From contig NZ_JAFKHE010000020.1 in assembly GCF_017307495.1 (NCBI RefSeq), positions 80,170-144,169 of the forward strand: a stretch of DNA of 64,000 nt. Direction: 5' to 3'. Position numbers and translations under genes: made by a program. The notes below the pieces were generated by a model, which was given only the letters and a program-made list of their open reading frames with translations, ran no database searches and was not told the DNA's origin. How positions within the stretch are numbered: position 1 is the stretch's first letter; every line of letters starts with the position of its first letter. Below, piece by piece: positions 25,916-35,510 of the stretch. This DNA is from Devosia sp. Its GTDB lineage: Bacteria > Pseudomonadota > Alphaproteobacteria > Rhizobiales > Devosiaceae.

Positions 25916-25920
25916 CGTAA

Positions 25921-26090
25921 CAGTTCGTGACGGCCGGTCTCCTGGCTCCGGACCTCGGTCCCCTCGCCTTCCCAGTTGCAAACCAGTGGCGAGATGAGGG
26001 GATGTCGTCCGTTACAGTCGCGGGGGCGGCGCCGGCTTCGCCCGAAGGCCACCGGCTTCCCGTTTCACGCAATCAATGCGCACCGTCGCG
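25921..26090 (-). promoter_or_regulatory. Cobalamin (adenosylcobalamin) riboswitch
   Basis: On the minus strand the conserved B12-element parts occur in order: GGTG (26081-26084), GGGAAGCCGGTG (26050-26061), the core GCGACTGTAA (26012-26021), then the B12 box made of GCCACTGG (25983-25990) and GGGAAGGC (25966-25973). GGAGCCAGGAGACCGGCC (25932-25949) comes last. It lies between the trmD stop and the hupE-like gene. Binding of cobalamin should repress the transporter. Confidence 0.95.
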
Positions 26091-26135
26091 CTATCTGTGT
26101 CAGGTCCGAGGCTGCAGATCAATCGTGCCCGAAGG

Positions 26136-26816
26136 CTATTTCAAGAGGTCCGGCCGGCGCGCGCGGGTCAGCGCCTCGCTCTCGGCCCGCCGCCACTTCG
26201 CGATCTTGCCATGGTCGCCCGAGGTCAGCACGGCCGGAATCTCGTGTCCCTCGAACACCTGCGGTCGCGTGTACTGCGGATACTCCAGCAGCCCGTTCTC
26301 GAAACTCTCGTCGGCATGGCTCTCTGCCGCCCCGAGCACGCCGGGGATCAGCCGCACCACCGCCTCGAGCAGCACCATCGCCGCCACCTCGCCGCCGGCG
26401 AGCACGTAGTCGCCGATCGAGATCTCCTCGAGCGCCCGCGCCTCGATAACCCGCTGGTCGACGCCCTCGAACCGGCCGCAGACGATCACCGCCCCCGGCC
26501 CCGCCGCGAGCTCGCGCACCCGCTGCTGCGTCAGCGGCTTGCCGCGTGGCGACATCAGGATGCGCGGCCGTGGATCGACGTCTGGCGCCACCGCATCGAT
26601 GGCCCTGGCCAGAATATCGGGCTTCAGAACCATGCCGGCGCCGCCGCCCGATGGCGTATCGTCCACCGTCCGGTGCCGGTCGGTGGCGAATTCCCTGAGC
26701 TGCGTGGTCGACAGGCTCCACAGCCCGTCCGCCATCCCCCGCCCCAGCACCGAGGCGCCCAGCGGTCCGGGAAACAGCTCGGGAAACAGCGTGATGACGG
26801 CAGCCGAAAAGCTCAA
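26136..26816 (-). CDS. trmD: tRNA (guanine37-N1)-methyltransferase
   Basis: 226-residue SPOUT methyltransferase that makes m1G37 next to the anticodon. The knotted SAM site is in [23 protein letters not shown] and [13 protein letters not shown], followed by LIPGVLG. The start [15 protein letters not shown] is typical. It overlaps rimM by 4 nt (ATGA), which indicates translational coupling. The length is normal. Confidence 0.96.
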   Translation of the reverse strand: MSFSAAVITLFPELFPGPLGASVLGRGMADGLWSLSTTQLREFATDRHRTVDDTPSGGGAGMVLKPDILARAIDAVAPDVDPRPRILMSPRGKPLTQQRVRELAAGPGAVIVCGRFEGVDQRVIEARALEEISIGDYVLAGGEVAAMVLLEAVVRLIPGVLGAAESHADESFENGLLEYPQYTRPQVFEGHEIPAVLTSGDHGKIAKWRRAESEALTRARRPDLLK

Positions 26817-27349
26817 TCCGGTTCCTCTTCGCCCGGATCGGCCTCGATCGGGGGCGCGATGACGAGATAGCCGTCCCTGACCCGGATCTCGGGCACGACG
26901 GCCTTGGTGAAGGGATAGAGGAAGGTGTCGCCGCTGCGCTCGTCGCGCACTTCGAGGATGTCGCCGGCCCCATAGTTGGGGATGGCGCTCACTGTGCCCA
27001 GCGACGTGCCGTCGGCCAGCTGGGCCCGAAGACCCAGGAGGTCGGCGTGGTAGAAGTCGTCTTCGTCGTCGATCTCGGGCAGCAGCGCGCGGTCGATGTA
27101 GAGTTCGACCCCGTTGAGCTTTTCCGCGGCGCTACGGTCGTTCACCCCCTCGATGCGCGCCACGAGCACGTTGGTCGTGGTGCGCGCCGCGAGGATGCGG
27201 ATGGTGAGGCCCGCCTTGTTGGTCATCAGCGGGCCATAGGAGACGAGCGCCAGCGGGTCCTCGGTGAAGGACTGCACCCGCACCTCGCCCTTGATGCCGT
27301 GCGCCGCACCGATGCGGCCCACCAGCAATCTGCCGTCGCTCGGAGCCAC
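26813..27349 (-). CDS. rimM: 16S rRNA processing/ribosome maturation factor RimM
   Basis: 178 residues: N-terminal RimM domain ([25 protein letters not shown]) and a PRC-barrel C-terminal part ([32 protein letters not shown]). It binds S19 and helps mature the 30S head. The start is GTG at 27349, 3 nt after the rpsP stop, with only weak ribosome-binding sequence, so it probably depends on coupling to rpsP. It overlaps trmD by 4 nt. Confidence 0.94.
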   Translation of the reverse strand: MAPSDGRLLVGRIGAAHGIKGEVRVQSFTEDPLALVSYGPLMTNKAGLTIRILAARTTTNVLVARIEGVNDRSAAEKLNGVELYIDRALLPEIDDEDDFYHADLLGLRAQLADGTSLGTVSAIPNYGAGDILEVRDERSGDTFLYPFTKAVVPEIRVRDGYLVIAPPIEADPGEEEPD

Positions 27350-27352
27350 GGC

Positions 27353-27736
27353 TTACTCGGCGGCCGGAGCTTCGGCCGGCGCGGCAGCGGCGGCGGCCTT
27401 CTCGGCTTCGGCAGCGGCCTTGGCCTCGGCGCGCTCGGTCGCCTTCTTGCCCGGCTTGGCCTTCTCGGGGTTGTTGCGCGCTTCGCGCTTCATCAGGCCC
27501 GCGGCGTCGAAGAAACGGGCGACGCGGTCGGTCGGCTGGGCCCCGACGCTCAGCCAGTGCTGCACGCGCTCGACCACGAGGGTGACGCGCTTCGACTTGT
27601 CCTCGAGCTTGGGATCGTAGTTGCCGATCTTCTCGATGAAGCGGCCGTCACGCGGCGAACGGGCGTCGGCGACGACGACATGGTAGTACGGGCGCTTCTT
27701 GGTGCCGGCGCGGGCAAGGCGGAGTTTCAGCGACAT
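27353..27736 (-). CDS. rpsP: 30S ribosomal protein S16
   Basis: 127 residues. The first 80 are standard S16 ([50 protein letters not shown]). The last 45 form an Ala/Lys/Glu-rich tail ending in PAEAPAAE. S16 has such tails in some Hyphomicrobiales. AAGGA precedes ATG 27736. It follows ffh by a 41-nt gap. Confidence 0.96.
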   Translation of the reverse strand: MSLKLRLARAGTKKRPYYHVVVADARSPRDGRFIEKIGNYDPKLEDKSKRVTLVVERVQHWLSVGAQPTDRVARFFDAAGLMKREARNNPEKAKPGKKATERAEAKAAAEAEKAAAAAAPAEAPAAE

Positions 27737-27777
27737 TCTTCAGTCCTTCAGTTGAGTTCGTACGTTGCTGTTCAGGG

Positions 27778-29382
27778 TTATTTCTTTTTCGGCACGAAGC
27801 CGCCGCCGAGGCCGGGCAGGCCCGGGAAGCGCGACGCGCCGCCAAGCCCGGGAAGTCCCGAGCCGGATTTGAGGAGCTGGCCGACATCGGTCGGCAGCTT
27901 TGAAGGTGCGAGTTGCTTGGGAGCTTCCGGCTGCTGCGGGATCGAGGCGGGATCGATGCCCATGCGCCGCGCCAGCTGCTCGAGTTCCTTGGGGTCCATG
28001 GTCGAGGGGTCGGGCATGTTGCCCAGCCCCGGCATCATGCCGCCCATCTTGCCGCCGAACATGCCGCTCAGCGAGCCGAGGCCGCCCTTTGACACCTTCT
28101 TCATCATGTCCGCCATCTGGCGGTGCTGCTTCATCAGCTTGTTGACGTCCTCGACCTTGGTGCCCGAGCCGTTGGCGATGCGGATGCGCCGCTTGGCGTT
28201 GAGCAGGTCCGGGTTCTCCCGTTCCTTCTTGGTCATCGAGTTGATGATGGCGATCTGCCGGTCGAAGATTTTCTCGTCGAGGCTGGCGCCGTTGAGCGCC
28301 TTCTTCACCTGCCCCATGCCCGGCATCATGTTCATGAGCGAGCCCATGCCGCCCATCTTCTTCATCTGCATGAGCTGAGTGCGCAGGTCCTCGAGGTCGA
28401 AGCTGCCCTTCTTGAGCTTCTTCGCCATCTTCTGCGCGTCTTCGGCGGTGACCGTCTGCGCCGCCTTCTCGACCAGGCTGACGATGTCGCCCATGCCCAG
28501 GATGCGGTCGGCGATGCGGCTTGGATGGAAATCCTCGAGCGCATCCATCTTCTCGCCGGTGCCGATCAGCTTGATCGGCTTGCCGGTCGCGGCCCGCATC
28601 GAGAGCGCCGCGCCGCCTCGGCCGTCGCCGTCGACGCGGGTCAGCACGATGCCGGTGATGTCGACGCGCGCATCGAACGAGCGGGCAAGGTTCACTGCGT
28701 CCTGGCCGGTGAGCGCATCGGCGACCAGCAGGATTTCGTGCGGATCGGTGGCAGCCTTCACCGCCGCCGTCTCTTCCATCAGCTCTTCGTCGACATGCGT
28801 GCGGCCGGCGGTGTCGAGGATGACGACGTCATAGCCGCCGAGCTTGCCGTCGCGCTGCGCGCGCCGGGCGATATCGACGGGCTTTTCGTTGAGCTGGATC
28901 GGCAGCGTATCGACGCCGATCTGCTCGCCGAGGACGCGCAACTGCTCCTTGGCAGCCGGGCGGCGATCGTCGAGCGAGGCCAAGAGGACCTTCTTGCCCT
29001 GCCGCTCCTTCATGCGCTTGGCGAGCTTGGCCGAGAGCGTGGTCTTGCCCGCGCCCTGCAGGCCGACCATCAGCATGGTCATCGGCGGCGTGGTGTTGAA
29101 GTCGATCGGAACCTGCGTCTCGCCCAGCACCTTGACCAGCTCGTCATGGACGATCTTGACCACCTGCTGGCCCGGCGTGACCGAGCGGGTGACCTCGGCG
29201 CCGACGGCACGGTCGCGCACCTGCTCGACGAAGGCCTTCACCACTTCGAGGGAGACGTCGGCCTCGAGCAGCGCCCGGCGCACTTCGCGCAGCGCCTCGT
29301 CGACGTCCTTGTCGTTGAGCGCGCCGCGCCCACGAAGCCCGTCGAAGATTTTCCCAAGCCGGTCGCTTAGACTTTCAAACAT
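27778..29382 (-). CDS. ffh: Signal recognition particle protein Ffh (SRP54)
   Basis: 534-residue GTPase that binds signal sequences and SRP RNA. N domain first, then the G domain with GLQGAGKTTLSAKLAKRM, DTAGRTHVDEELM and TRVDGDGRGGAAL. The Met-rich M domain runs from about 330 (MKKMGGMGSLMNMMPGMGQ; a KRRIRIANGSGTKV segment would bind RNA). The C-terminal tail is rich in Gly/Pro/Met and ends FVPKKK, somewhat longer than in E. coli. The partner receptor gene ftsY is in this window at 33300. Confidence 0.96.
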   Translation of the reverse strand: MFESLSDRLGKIFDGLRGRGALNDKDVDEALREVRRALLEADVSLEVVKAFVEQVRDRAVGAEVTRSVTPGQQVVKIVHDELVKVLGETQVPIDFNTTPPMTMLMVGLQGAGKTTLSAKLAKRMKERQGKKVLLASLDDRRPAAKEQLRVLGEQIGVDTLPIQLNEKPVDIARRAQRDGKLGGYDVVILDTAGRTHVDEELMEETAAVKAATDPHEILLVADALTGQDAVNLARSFDARVDITGIVLTRVDGDGRGGAALSMRAATGKPIKLIGTGEKMDALEDFHPSRIADRILGMGDIVSLVEKAAQTVTAEDAQKMAKKLKKGSFDLEDLRTQLMQMKKMGGMGSLMNMMPGMGQVKKALNGASLDEKIFDRQIAIINSMTKKERENPDLLNAKRRIRIANGSGTKVEDVNKLMKQHRQMADMMKKVSKGGLGSLSGMFGGKMGGMMPGLGNMPDPSTMDPKELEQLARRMGIDPASIPQQPEAPKQLAPSKLPTDVGQLLKSGSGLPGLGGASRFPGLPGLGGGFVPKKK

Positions 29383-29449
29383 CCGTCTTCCTCATCGTCC
29401 CGTGCCATGTGGCCCGGGATATGGGTTCCATCAGCGCAAACGCCAAACA

Positions 29450-29480
29450 CACCCCAGGGCGCTTGCGCTGTGGGGTGCGA
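29450..29480 (-). terminator. Possible terminator of the methyltransferase gene
   Basis: CACCCCA/TGGGGTG outer stem with an inner GCGC-AA-GCGC stem. On the minus strand it is followed by TGTTTGG. It lies in the 215-nt gap between the methyltransferase gene and ffh; the rest of this gap should hold the ffh promoter and shows no gene. Confidence 0.45.
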
Positions 29481-29597
29481 GCCTCCGGGATCTCTTTATA
29501 CCTTCGCGGGTCCCGGTCGGCCTTCAGGAGACTTGTCCTGATGGATTGGCGGCGTCGATAGAGCACGAATGGGGCGGAGTCAAGGAAAGGCGGCCGG

Positions 29598-30137
29598 TCA
29601 GCGCCGTCGTCCCACCACCGCGACCATCCCCTCGCCCAGTTGTGTATCGACCTCGAACCCCATCCCGGCGAGGCTTGCCGCTGCATTGAGCGCGAAGCGG
29701 TCGGCCGTGCGGATGGTCGGCGCCTCGAGCACCAGCACGATCCGGCCGCCTGCCGTGACGGCCTTGCCGAAAGCGCGGGCCCAGCCGCGATCCTCGTGCC
29801 GGACGAAGTCGACATTGACCGCGAGAGCTGCATCGAACCTGCCGAGGTCCAGCTCCTCGAAATCACTCTCGAACGCCGTCAGCCGCCCGAGCCCCTCATT
29901 CCGCCTGATGCAGGCCGCAACCATCTTGCCCGACCGGTCGACCGCCACCACGTCGGCGCCCGCCTTGAGCACCAGCCCGGTGGCGATGCCGTGCCCGCAG
30001 CCGATCTCCAGCACGCTTTCGCCGCGTCGCGGCGCCAGCAACTCCACCGCCCAGCGATGGCGTTTCGCGATCTCGGCCAAACTCGACTCCCCCATGCGAA
30101 CCCGTCGAACTAACTCGCCCGAACGTGGCTTGAACAT
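29598..30137 (-). CDS. Class I SAM-dependent methyltransferase
   Basis: 179 residues with the Rossmann methyltransferase core: VLEIGCGHGIATGLVL (motif I), VVAVDRSGKMV (motif II acidic residue) and a later VLEAPTI strand. The substrate is unknown; the type is like small-molecule methyltransferases annotated as UbiE/Tam-like. ATG 30137 gives a start MFKPRSGELV; a second ATG at 30095 would be 14 residues shorter, and neither has a strong ribosome-binding site. Confidence 0.78.
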   Translation of the reverse strand: MFKPRSGELVRRVRMGESSLAEIAKRHRWAVELLAPRRGESVLEIGCGHGIATGLVLKAGADVVAVDRSGKMVAACIRRNEGLGRLTAFESDFEELDLGRFDAALAVNVDFVRHEDRGWARAFGKAVTAGGRIVLVLEAPTIRTADRFALNAAASLAGMGFEVDTQLGEGMVAVVGRRR

Positions 30138-30324
30138 GGCCGTTGCCCGCTATCCCCAGCGGCGCTAGATTTGGTCCGGGTCTGCAGTTCACCCAGGCGT
30201 CGCCGCCCCGCAACGGGGAGCTAAACCTGCGACCATCCTTCGAGACCGCACTTGTCCTTCGTGCCACTCGCAAGCCGGCGACCGCGACGTCCCTCAGGGC
30301 AGCGGCACCAACCGAGGATAAGTC

Positions 30325-30870
30325 ATGCCCAGAACTGCCGTCCCCCTTGCGGTGGATGACCTTTCACTCTTCACCAAGACCCTGCGCCAGAGCCTCAGCC
30401 AGCACGACGGCCTGCCCAGCCATGTCGAGCTCCTGAACTTCATCGCGAGGGCGGCCGGCTTTGCCAACTACCAGCACCTGCGCGCCGATGCCGAAGCCGC
30501 CGACCGGCTGAAGGCCGCCACCGAGGCGGGCACGCGCGCCAATCTCGACCAGGTCGAAAAGGCGGCCCGCTATTTCGACAAGGAGGGCGTGCTCCTGAGC
30601 TGGCCGGCGCGCCTCGCACTGCAGACCCTCAGCCAATGGGTGTTCTGGTCGCGCATCCCGCGCGGGGAGGTATTCACCGAGCGTCAGATCAGCGCGCTGA
30701 TCCAAGGCTGGCACGCCTTCGGCGACCACGCCCTGATCCGCCGCGCCATGGTCGACGCCAGGATGCTCGAGCGAAACCAGGACGGCCGCGAGTACCGCCG
30801 CATCGAGCGCACCCCGCCGTCGGAACTGGGGCCATTGCTGGAGCAGCTCAAGGCGAAGGCGGCGTCGTGA
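30325..30870 (+). CDS. DUF2087 domain-containing protein
   Basis: 181 residues. The C-terminal half has the DUF2087 pattern: YFDKEGVLLSWPAR, then VFTERQISALIQGWHAFGDHALIRRAMVDARMLERN. This domain looks like a winged helix and is often found at the C-terminus of ArsR- or MarR-like regulators. The N-terminal part is helical (LSLFTKTLRQSLSQ, FIARAAGFANYQHLR). A role in DNA binding or regulation is possible, but nothing in the context fixes it. It stands alone. Confidence 0.72.
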   Translation: MPRTAVPLAVDDLSLFTKTLRQSLSQHDGLPSHVELLNFIARAAGFANYQHLRADAEAADRLKAATEAGTRANLDQVEKAARYFDKEGVLLSWPARLALQTLSQWVFWSRIPRGEVFTERQISALIQGWHAFGDHALIRRAMVDARMLERNQDGREYRRIERTPPSELGPLLEQLKAKAAS

Positions 30871-30936
30871 GGCTGTCTCACGTGAATCACTGCTGAGCCG
30901 GACCAACCCCAGGCCCCAGATGGACCTGTCGCGCAC

Positions 30937-31027
30937 CGTCATCCCCGGGCTTGACCCGGGGACCCACGCGATGGTGCAGCATGCGGAAAGCCCGGTTGGG
31001 TCCGCGGATCAAGTCCGCGGATGACGG
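30937..31027. repeat. Paired GTCAT palindromic repeat
   Basis: GTCATCCCCGGGCTTGACCCGGGGA at the left and GGGTCCGCGGATCAAGTCCGCGGATGAC at the right, 30-odd bases apart. It lies between the DUF2087 gene and the dapF promoter region. Confidence 0.8.
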
Positions 31028-31092
31028 TCGATGAAGTTGCGGGAGCCCCGCCACTGGCAATTTCCTGCCACTTCCGCCATATACCCAGCGGA

Positions 31093-31108
31093 TGTGACGC
31101 AAGTTACA
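31093..31108. promoter_or_regulatory. CRP-like site 1 upstream of dapF
   Basis: TGTGA-CGCAAG-TTACA, a 16-bp near-palindrome matching the CRP consensus TGTGA-N6-TCACA at 9 of 10 arm bases. It ends 46 bp before the dapF start codon. Confidence 0.5.
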
Positions 31109-31131
31109 TATCCGTCGATCCTGTGACTTTG

Positions 31132-31147
31132 GTCACGTCGAAAGCTG
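31132..31147. promoter_or_regulatory. CRP-like site 2 upstream of dapF
   Basis: TGTGA-CTTTGG-TCACG, matching the CRP consensus at 9 of 10 arm bases. It is centred 39 bp downstream of site 1 and ends 7 bp before dapF, so binding here would block translation or transcription start rather than activate. Confidence 0.5.
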
Positions 31148-31154
31148 AATCGCC

Positions 31155-32033
31155 ATGTCCAACGCCCCATTCCTGAAGATGAACGGGCTCGGCAACGAGA
31201 TCATCGTCGCCGACATGCGTGGCCGTGCCGACCGCGTGACGCCGGCGGCCGCCGTGGCCATGAATGCCGATCCGGCGACGAAGTTCGACCAGATCATGGC
31301 CATCCATGATCCGCGAACGCCCGGGACCGCCAATTATATCGAGATCATCAATTCCGACGGCTCGCTCGCCCAGGCCTGCGGCAACGGCATGCGCTGCGTC
31401 GTGCAGGCGCTGAGCGCCGAGGGCGGCAGCAAGCACTTCGTCTTCGAGACCCTGGCCGGCATCCTCACCGGCGACGAGCGCGACGATGGCCTCATCACCG
31501 TCGACATGGGCAAGCCCCGCTTCGGCTGGCAGGACATACCGCTGGCCGAGGAGTTCGCCGATACCACCGGCATCGAGCTGCAGATCGGTCCGATCGACGC
31601 CCCCGTCCTGCACACGCCCTCCGTCGCCTCGATGGGCAATCCGCACGCCACCTTCTGGGTCAGGGACGACGTCTGGGGCTACGCACTCGAAAAGTTCGGG
31701 CCGCTGCTCGAGAACCACCCGATCTTCCCCGAGCGCGCCAATATCTCGATCGCCCAGGTCGTCGCGCCCGACCACATCATCCTCAGGACCTGGGAGCGCG
31801 GCGCCGGCCTCACCCGGGCCTGCGGCACCGCCGCCTGCGCCGCCCTCGTCAACGGCGCCCGCACCAGGCGCACCGGCCGCAAGGCCACCGTCACCCTGCC
31901 CGGCGGCGATCTCCTCATCGAGTGGCGCGCCGACGACCATGTCGTCTTGACCGGACCGGCCGAGCTCGAGTTCGCCGGCCAGTTCGACCCCTTCACCGGC
32001 AGCTGGGCCCGGGCCCAGCGGGACGTCGCCTGA
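31155..32033 (+). CDS. dapF: Diaminopimelate epimerase
   Basis: 292 residues. Interconverts LL- and meso-diaminopimelate for lysine and peptidoglycan synthesis. The two active cysteines are C75 (QACGNGMRC) and C223 ([12 protein letters not shown]). [11 protein letters not shown] is also characteristic. It opens the dapF-mtaB-ftsY-yciB operon; its stop is one base before the mtaB start. Two CRP-like palindromes lie upstream. Confidence 0.96.
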   Translation: MSNAPFLKMNGLGNEIIVADMRGRADRVTPAAAVAMNADPATKFDQIMAIHDPRTPGTANYIEIINSDGSLAQACGNGMRCVVQALSAEGGSKHFVFETLAGILTGDERDDGLITVDMGKPRFGWQDIPLAEEFADTTGIELQIGPIDAPVLHTPSVASMGNPHATFWVRDDVWGYALEKFGPLLENHPIFPERANISIAQVVAPDHIILRTWERGAGLTRACGTAACAALVNGARTRRTGRKATVTLPGGDLLIEWRADDHVVLTGPAELEFAGQFDPFTGSWARAQRDVA

Positions 32034-32034
32034 G

Positions 32035-33300
32035 ATGGCCGTCGAGACCCTGACCTTCGGCTGCCGCCTCAACGCCTATGAGGCCGAGGTGATGAAGGCC
32101 GAGGCCGAGAAGGCCGGGCTCGACAATACCATCATCGTCAACACCTGCGCTGTCACCTCCGAAGCGGTCCGGCAGGCGAAGCAAGCCATCCGCAAGGCGA
32201 AGCGGGACGATCCCGAGCGCCGGATCATCGTCACCGGCTGCGCCGCCCAGACCGAGGCGCGCTCCTTCGGCGACATGGCCGAGGTCGACCTCGTCATCGG
32301 CAACGCCGACAAGCTCAAGGCGGAAAGCTATGCTCCCATGGCGTTCGGCGTGCCGCTGAACGACAAGGTGCAGGTCAACGACATCATGAGTGTCCGCGAG
32401 ACCGCCGGCCACCTGATCGAGGGCATGGATGGCCGGGCCCGCGCCTTCGTCCAGGTCCAGAACGGCTGCGACCACCGCTGCACCTTCTGCATCATCCCCT
32501 ATGGCCGGGGCCCGTCGCGCTCGGTGCCGATGGGGCTCGTGGTCGAGCAGATCGGGAAGCTCGTCGGCAACGGCTATCGCGAGATCGTCCTCACCGGTGT
32601 CGACATCACCTCCTACGGCCCGGACCTGCCCGGCAGCCCGACACTCGGCAAGCTGGTCCAGCAGATCCTGCGCCACGTCCCCGACCTGCCGCGGCTGCGC
32701 ATCTCCTCGATCGATTCGATCGAGGCCGACCCGGCCTTCTATGACGCCATAGCGTCCGACCGGCGGGTGATGCCGCACCTGCATCTCAGCCTGCAGTCGG
32801 GCGACGACATGATCCTCAAGCGCATGAAGCGGCGGCACAGCCGCAGCGAAGCCCTCGACGTTGTCGCCAAGCTCCGCTCGCTCCGCCCCGACATCGTCTT
32901 CGGCGCTGACATCATCGCCGGCTTTCCCACCGAGACCGACGAGATGTTCGAAAACTCGCTCCGCTTCGTCACCGAGGCCGACCTCACCTACCTGCACGTC
33001 TTCCCCTATTCCCCCCGTCCCGGCACCCCGGCCGCGCGCATGCCGCAGGTCGACAAGCGCGTGGCGAGGGACCGGGCCGCCCGGCTGCGCGCTGTCGGCG
33101 AGAGCCAGTTCGAACGGCTGGCCCTGTCGCGCATCGGCCAGGTCGAGTCGATCCTGGTCGAACAGGATGGTATCGGGCGCCAGGAGCAGTTCATCCCCTG
33201 TTCATTGCCCGGTCACCTTCCGGGAGAGATCGTGTCAGCTCGTATTACCCATTTCGCGGACGGCACCCTCGTCGGCGAAGCACTGAGGACCGCTGCCTGA
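32035..33300 (+). CDS. mtaB: tRNA (t6A37) methylthiotransferase MtaB
   Basis: 421-residue radical-SAM enzyme that converts t6A37 to ms2t6A37. The N-terminal UPF0004 domain has cysteines in FGCRLN, NTCAVT and VTGCAAQ for one Fe-S cluster. The radical-SAM motif is NGCDHRCTFCIIPYGRGPSRS. The C-terminal TRAM-like part is short and ends in LVGEALRTAA. It is between dapF and ftsY with 1-nt gaps or overlaps. Confidence 0.95.
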   Translation: MAVETLTFGCRLNAYEAEVMKAEAEKAGLDNTIIVNTCAVTSEAVRQAKQAIRKAKRDDPERRIIVTGCAAQTEARSFGDMAEVDLVIGNADKLKAESYAPMAFGVPLNDKVQVNDIMSVRETAGHLIEGMDGRARAFVQVQNGCDHRCTFCIIPYGRGPSRSVPMGLVVEQIGKLVGNGYREIVLTGVDITSYGPDLPGSPTLGKLVQQILRHVPDLPRLRISSIDSIEADPAFYDAIASDRRVMPHLHLSLQSGDDMILKRMKRRHSRSEALDVVAKLRSLRPDIVFGADIIAGFPTETDEMFENSLRFVTEADLTYLHVFPYSPRPGTPAARMPQVDKRVARDRAARLRAVGESQFERLALSRIGQVESILVEQDGIGRQEQFIPCSLPGHLPGEIVSARITHFADGTLVGEALRTAA

Positions 33301-34793
33301 TGGCCGAAACGAAGAAGGGTTTCTTCCAGCGCCTGTTCGGCGGCGGCGGCAAGCCGGCGGTGCCGGTCGCGGAGGCCACCAGCCCCGACATCGCCGTCGA
33401 AGCCGAGATCGTCGTCGACGAGGCGCTGGAAGCCACCCCGCTGGTGCTGCCGCCCGACCAGGAAGTCGCGCTCGAAGCCGCCATGCACGACGCCGGCATG
33501 ACCATCGGCGCCAGCGAGCCCGAGCCCGTGGTCGAAACCGAGCACGAGCCTACCGTCGAGGAAGAGCTGGTCGCCGACATCATCCTCGACGACGTGGTCG
33601 AGGCCGCCCCGCTGGTGCTGCCCCCCGACCAGGAGATCGCGCTCGAAGCGGCGATGCATGAAGCGGGCTTGAGCATTGAGCCGCCTCGAGAAATCACCGC
33701 GTCGGAGCCGCCGCCGGGTCCTCCGGAAACGACACCCGCCTATATCGCAAAGGTAGAAGACGAGCTTGCGGCGGAACCGGAGCCGATCCCCGAGACACCC
33801 GCTTTCGTCACCGCCCCCGAGCCCGTTCCCGCCGCCCCGATTCCGCCGCCGCCGGCGCCCGAGCCGCCCAAGAAGCAGGGCTGGCTGCAGCGGCTTGCCT
33901 CCGGCCTCAAGCGTTCGTCCGACCAGCTCACCGGCTCGATTGCCGCCGTCTTCACCCGGCGCAAGCTCGACCAGGCGATGCTCGACGACCTCGAGGACAT
34001 CCTGATCCAGGCCGATTTCGGCGTCGACATGGCCACCGACGTCACCGACGCGCTGCGCCGCGACCGCTTCGACCGCGACATTACCTCCGACGAGGTGCGC
34101 GAGGTGCTGGCCGCCGAAATCGTCAAGGTCCTCGATCCCGTGGCGCAGCCACTGGCCATCGACGCGGGGCAAAAACCCTATGTCATCCTGATGGTTGGCG
34201 TGAACGGCACGGGCAAGACCACGACCATCGGCAAGCTGGCGAGCCTCTTCCGGGCCCAGGGCAGGTCGGTGATGCTGGCCGCCGGCGATACGTTCCGCGC
34301 CGCTGCGATCGAGCAGCTGCAGGTCTGGGGCGACCGCACCGGCGCGCCGGTGATCAAGAAGCCGGCCGGCTCCGACGCCTCCGGCCTCGCCTACGAGGCG
34401 GTGGAGCGCGCCAGGGCGGAGGGCGTCGACGTGCTGCTCGTCGATACCGCCGGCCGCCTGCAGAACCGCGACGAACTGATGAGCGAGCTCGAAAAGATCA
34501 TCCGCGTCATCAAGAAGGTCGATCCGTCGGCGCCGCATGCGACGCTCCTCACGCTCGACGCCACGACCGGCCAGAATGCCCTCAATCAGGTCGAAATCTT
34601 CGGTAAGCGTGCCGGGGTCACCGGGCTGGTCATGACCAAGCTCGATGGCACTGCCCGGGGCGGCATCCTCGTCGCCATCGCCCGCAAGTTCGCCCTGCCC
34701 GTGCACTTCATCGGCGTGGGCGAGGGCATCGACAACCTCGAACCGTTCGCCGCGCGCGATTTCGCCGCCGCGATCGCAAGGACAGCTGAATGA
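33300..34793 (+). CDS. ftsY: Signal recognition particle receptor FtsY
   Basis: 497 residues. GTPase at the inner membrane that docks Ffh-ribosome complexes. The NG domain starts near 195 ([16 protein letters not shown]), with [16 protein letters not shown] at about 300, [13 protein letters not shown] and [10 protein letters not shown]. The acidic N-terminal A domain is long. It holds a tandem repeat of 32 residues (38-69 and 95-126), each with PLVLPPDQE and IALEAAMH or VALEAAMH. The ATG overlaps the mtaB stop by 1 nt; the stop overlaps yciB by 4 nt. Confidence 0.95.
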   Translation: MAETKKGFFQRLFGGGGKPAVPVAEATSPDIAVEAEIVVDEALEATPLVLPPDQEVALEAAMHDAGMTIGASEPEPVVETEHEPTVEEELVADIILDDVVEAAPLVLPPDQEIALEAAMHEAGLSIEPPREITASEPPPGPPETTPAYIAKVEDELAAEPEPIPETPAFVTAPEPVPAAPIPPPPAPEPPKKQGWLQRLASGLKRSSDQLTGSIAAVFTRRKLDQAMLDDLEDILIQADFGVDMATDVTDALRRDRFDRDITSDEVREVLAAEIVKVLDPVAQPLAIDAGQKPYVILMVGVNGTGKTTTIGKLASLFRAQGRSVMLAAGDTFRAAAIEQLQVWGDRTGAPVIKKPAGSDASGLAYEAVERARAEGVDVLLVDTAGRLQNRDELMSELEKIIRVIKKVDPSAPHATLLTLDATTGQNALNQVEIFGKRAGVTGLVMTKLDGTARGGILVAIARKFALPVHFIGVGEGIDNLEPFAARDFAAAIARTAE

Positions 34794-35437
34794 CCGACGC
34801 GACCAAGGAACCCGAAGTGAAGTGGAGCGAGCTCCGCCCGCAGATCACCAAGATCGCGCTCGAGCTCGGCCCGCTCCTCGTCTTCTTCTTCGTCAACTCC
34901 AACTACGACATCTTCAGCGCCACGGCCTGGTTCATGGGCGCCATGGTGGTGTCGCTGGTGCTGAGCTGGGTGCTGCTCAAGAAGATCGCCATCATGCCGC
35001 TGGTGACGGGCCTCGTCGTGCTCGTCTTCGGCTCGCTGACGCTGATCCTCAAGGACGACATGTTCATCAAGATGAAGCCGACCATCGTGAACTCCCTGTT
35101 CGGGGTCACGCTGCTCGGCGGCCTGTTCTTCGGCCAGTCGCTGCTGAAATACGTGTTCGGCGAGGTCTACAAGCTCAAGCCGCAGGGCTGGCGCGTGCTG
35201 ACCATCAACTGGGGCCTGTTCTTCATCTTCCTCGCCGTCGCCAACGAGGTCGTCTGGCGGCTGTTCGACACCGATTTCTGGGTGGCGTTCAAGGTATGGG
35301 GCATCATGCCCATCACCATCGTCTTCTCGATGCTGCAGCTGCCGCTGCTGACCAAGTATGCCCCGGACCCCGAACAGCCCATCGATCCGATCCCGCCGCT
35401 CGACCCGCTGCCGTTGCGCGACCTCCCTCCCCCTTGA
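34790..35437 (+). CDS. yciB: Inner membrane septation protein A (YciB family)
   Basis: 215 residues with about five membrane spans. YciB/IspZ-family motifs are [55 protein letters not shown] and [10 protein letters not shown]. It is involved in cell-envelope synthesis and division, though the mechanism is unclear. The C-terminus is Pro/Asp-rich ([14 protein letters not shown]) and ends inside a hairpin at the stop codon. It is the last gene of the dapF operon. Confidence 0.93.
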   Translation: MTDATKEPEVKWSELRPQITKIALELGPLLVFFFVNSNYDIFSATAWFMGAMVVSLVLSWVLLKKIAIMPLVTGLVVLVFGSLTLILKDDMFIKMKPTIVNSLFGVTLLGGLFFGQSLLKYVFGEVYKLKPQGWRVLTINWGLFFIFLAVANEVVWRLFDTDFWVAFKVWGIMPITIVFSMLQLPLLTKYAPDPEQPIDPIPPLDPLPLRDLPPP

Positions 35438-35446
35438 GGGGAGGGA
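35424..35446 (+). terminator. Hairpin at the end of the dapF-yciB operon
   Basis: Perfect TCCCTCCCC/GGGGAGGGA stem that includes the yciB stop codon. There is no U-tract, so termination is probable but not certain. Confidence 0.5.
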
Positions 35447-35510
35447 TCGAGGGGGGTGGCTCGGCAATCGCCGATGGCCCCCGTCCCGGCCTTGCCCCAG
35501 GAGGGCTGGC

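Noticed and set aside
25882..26052. N-terminal extension of the HupE-like protein
   Set aside because: This stretch is the cobalamin riboswitch and expression platform; the signal segment begins at 25881.
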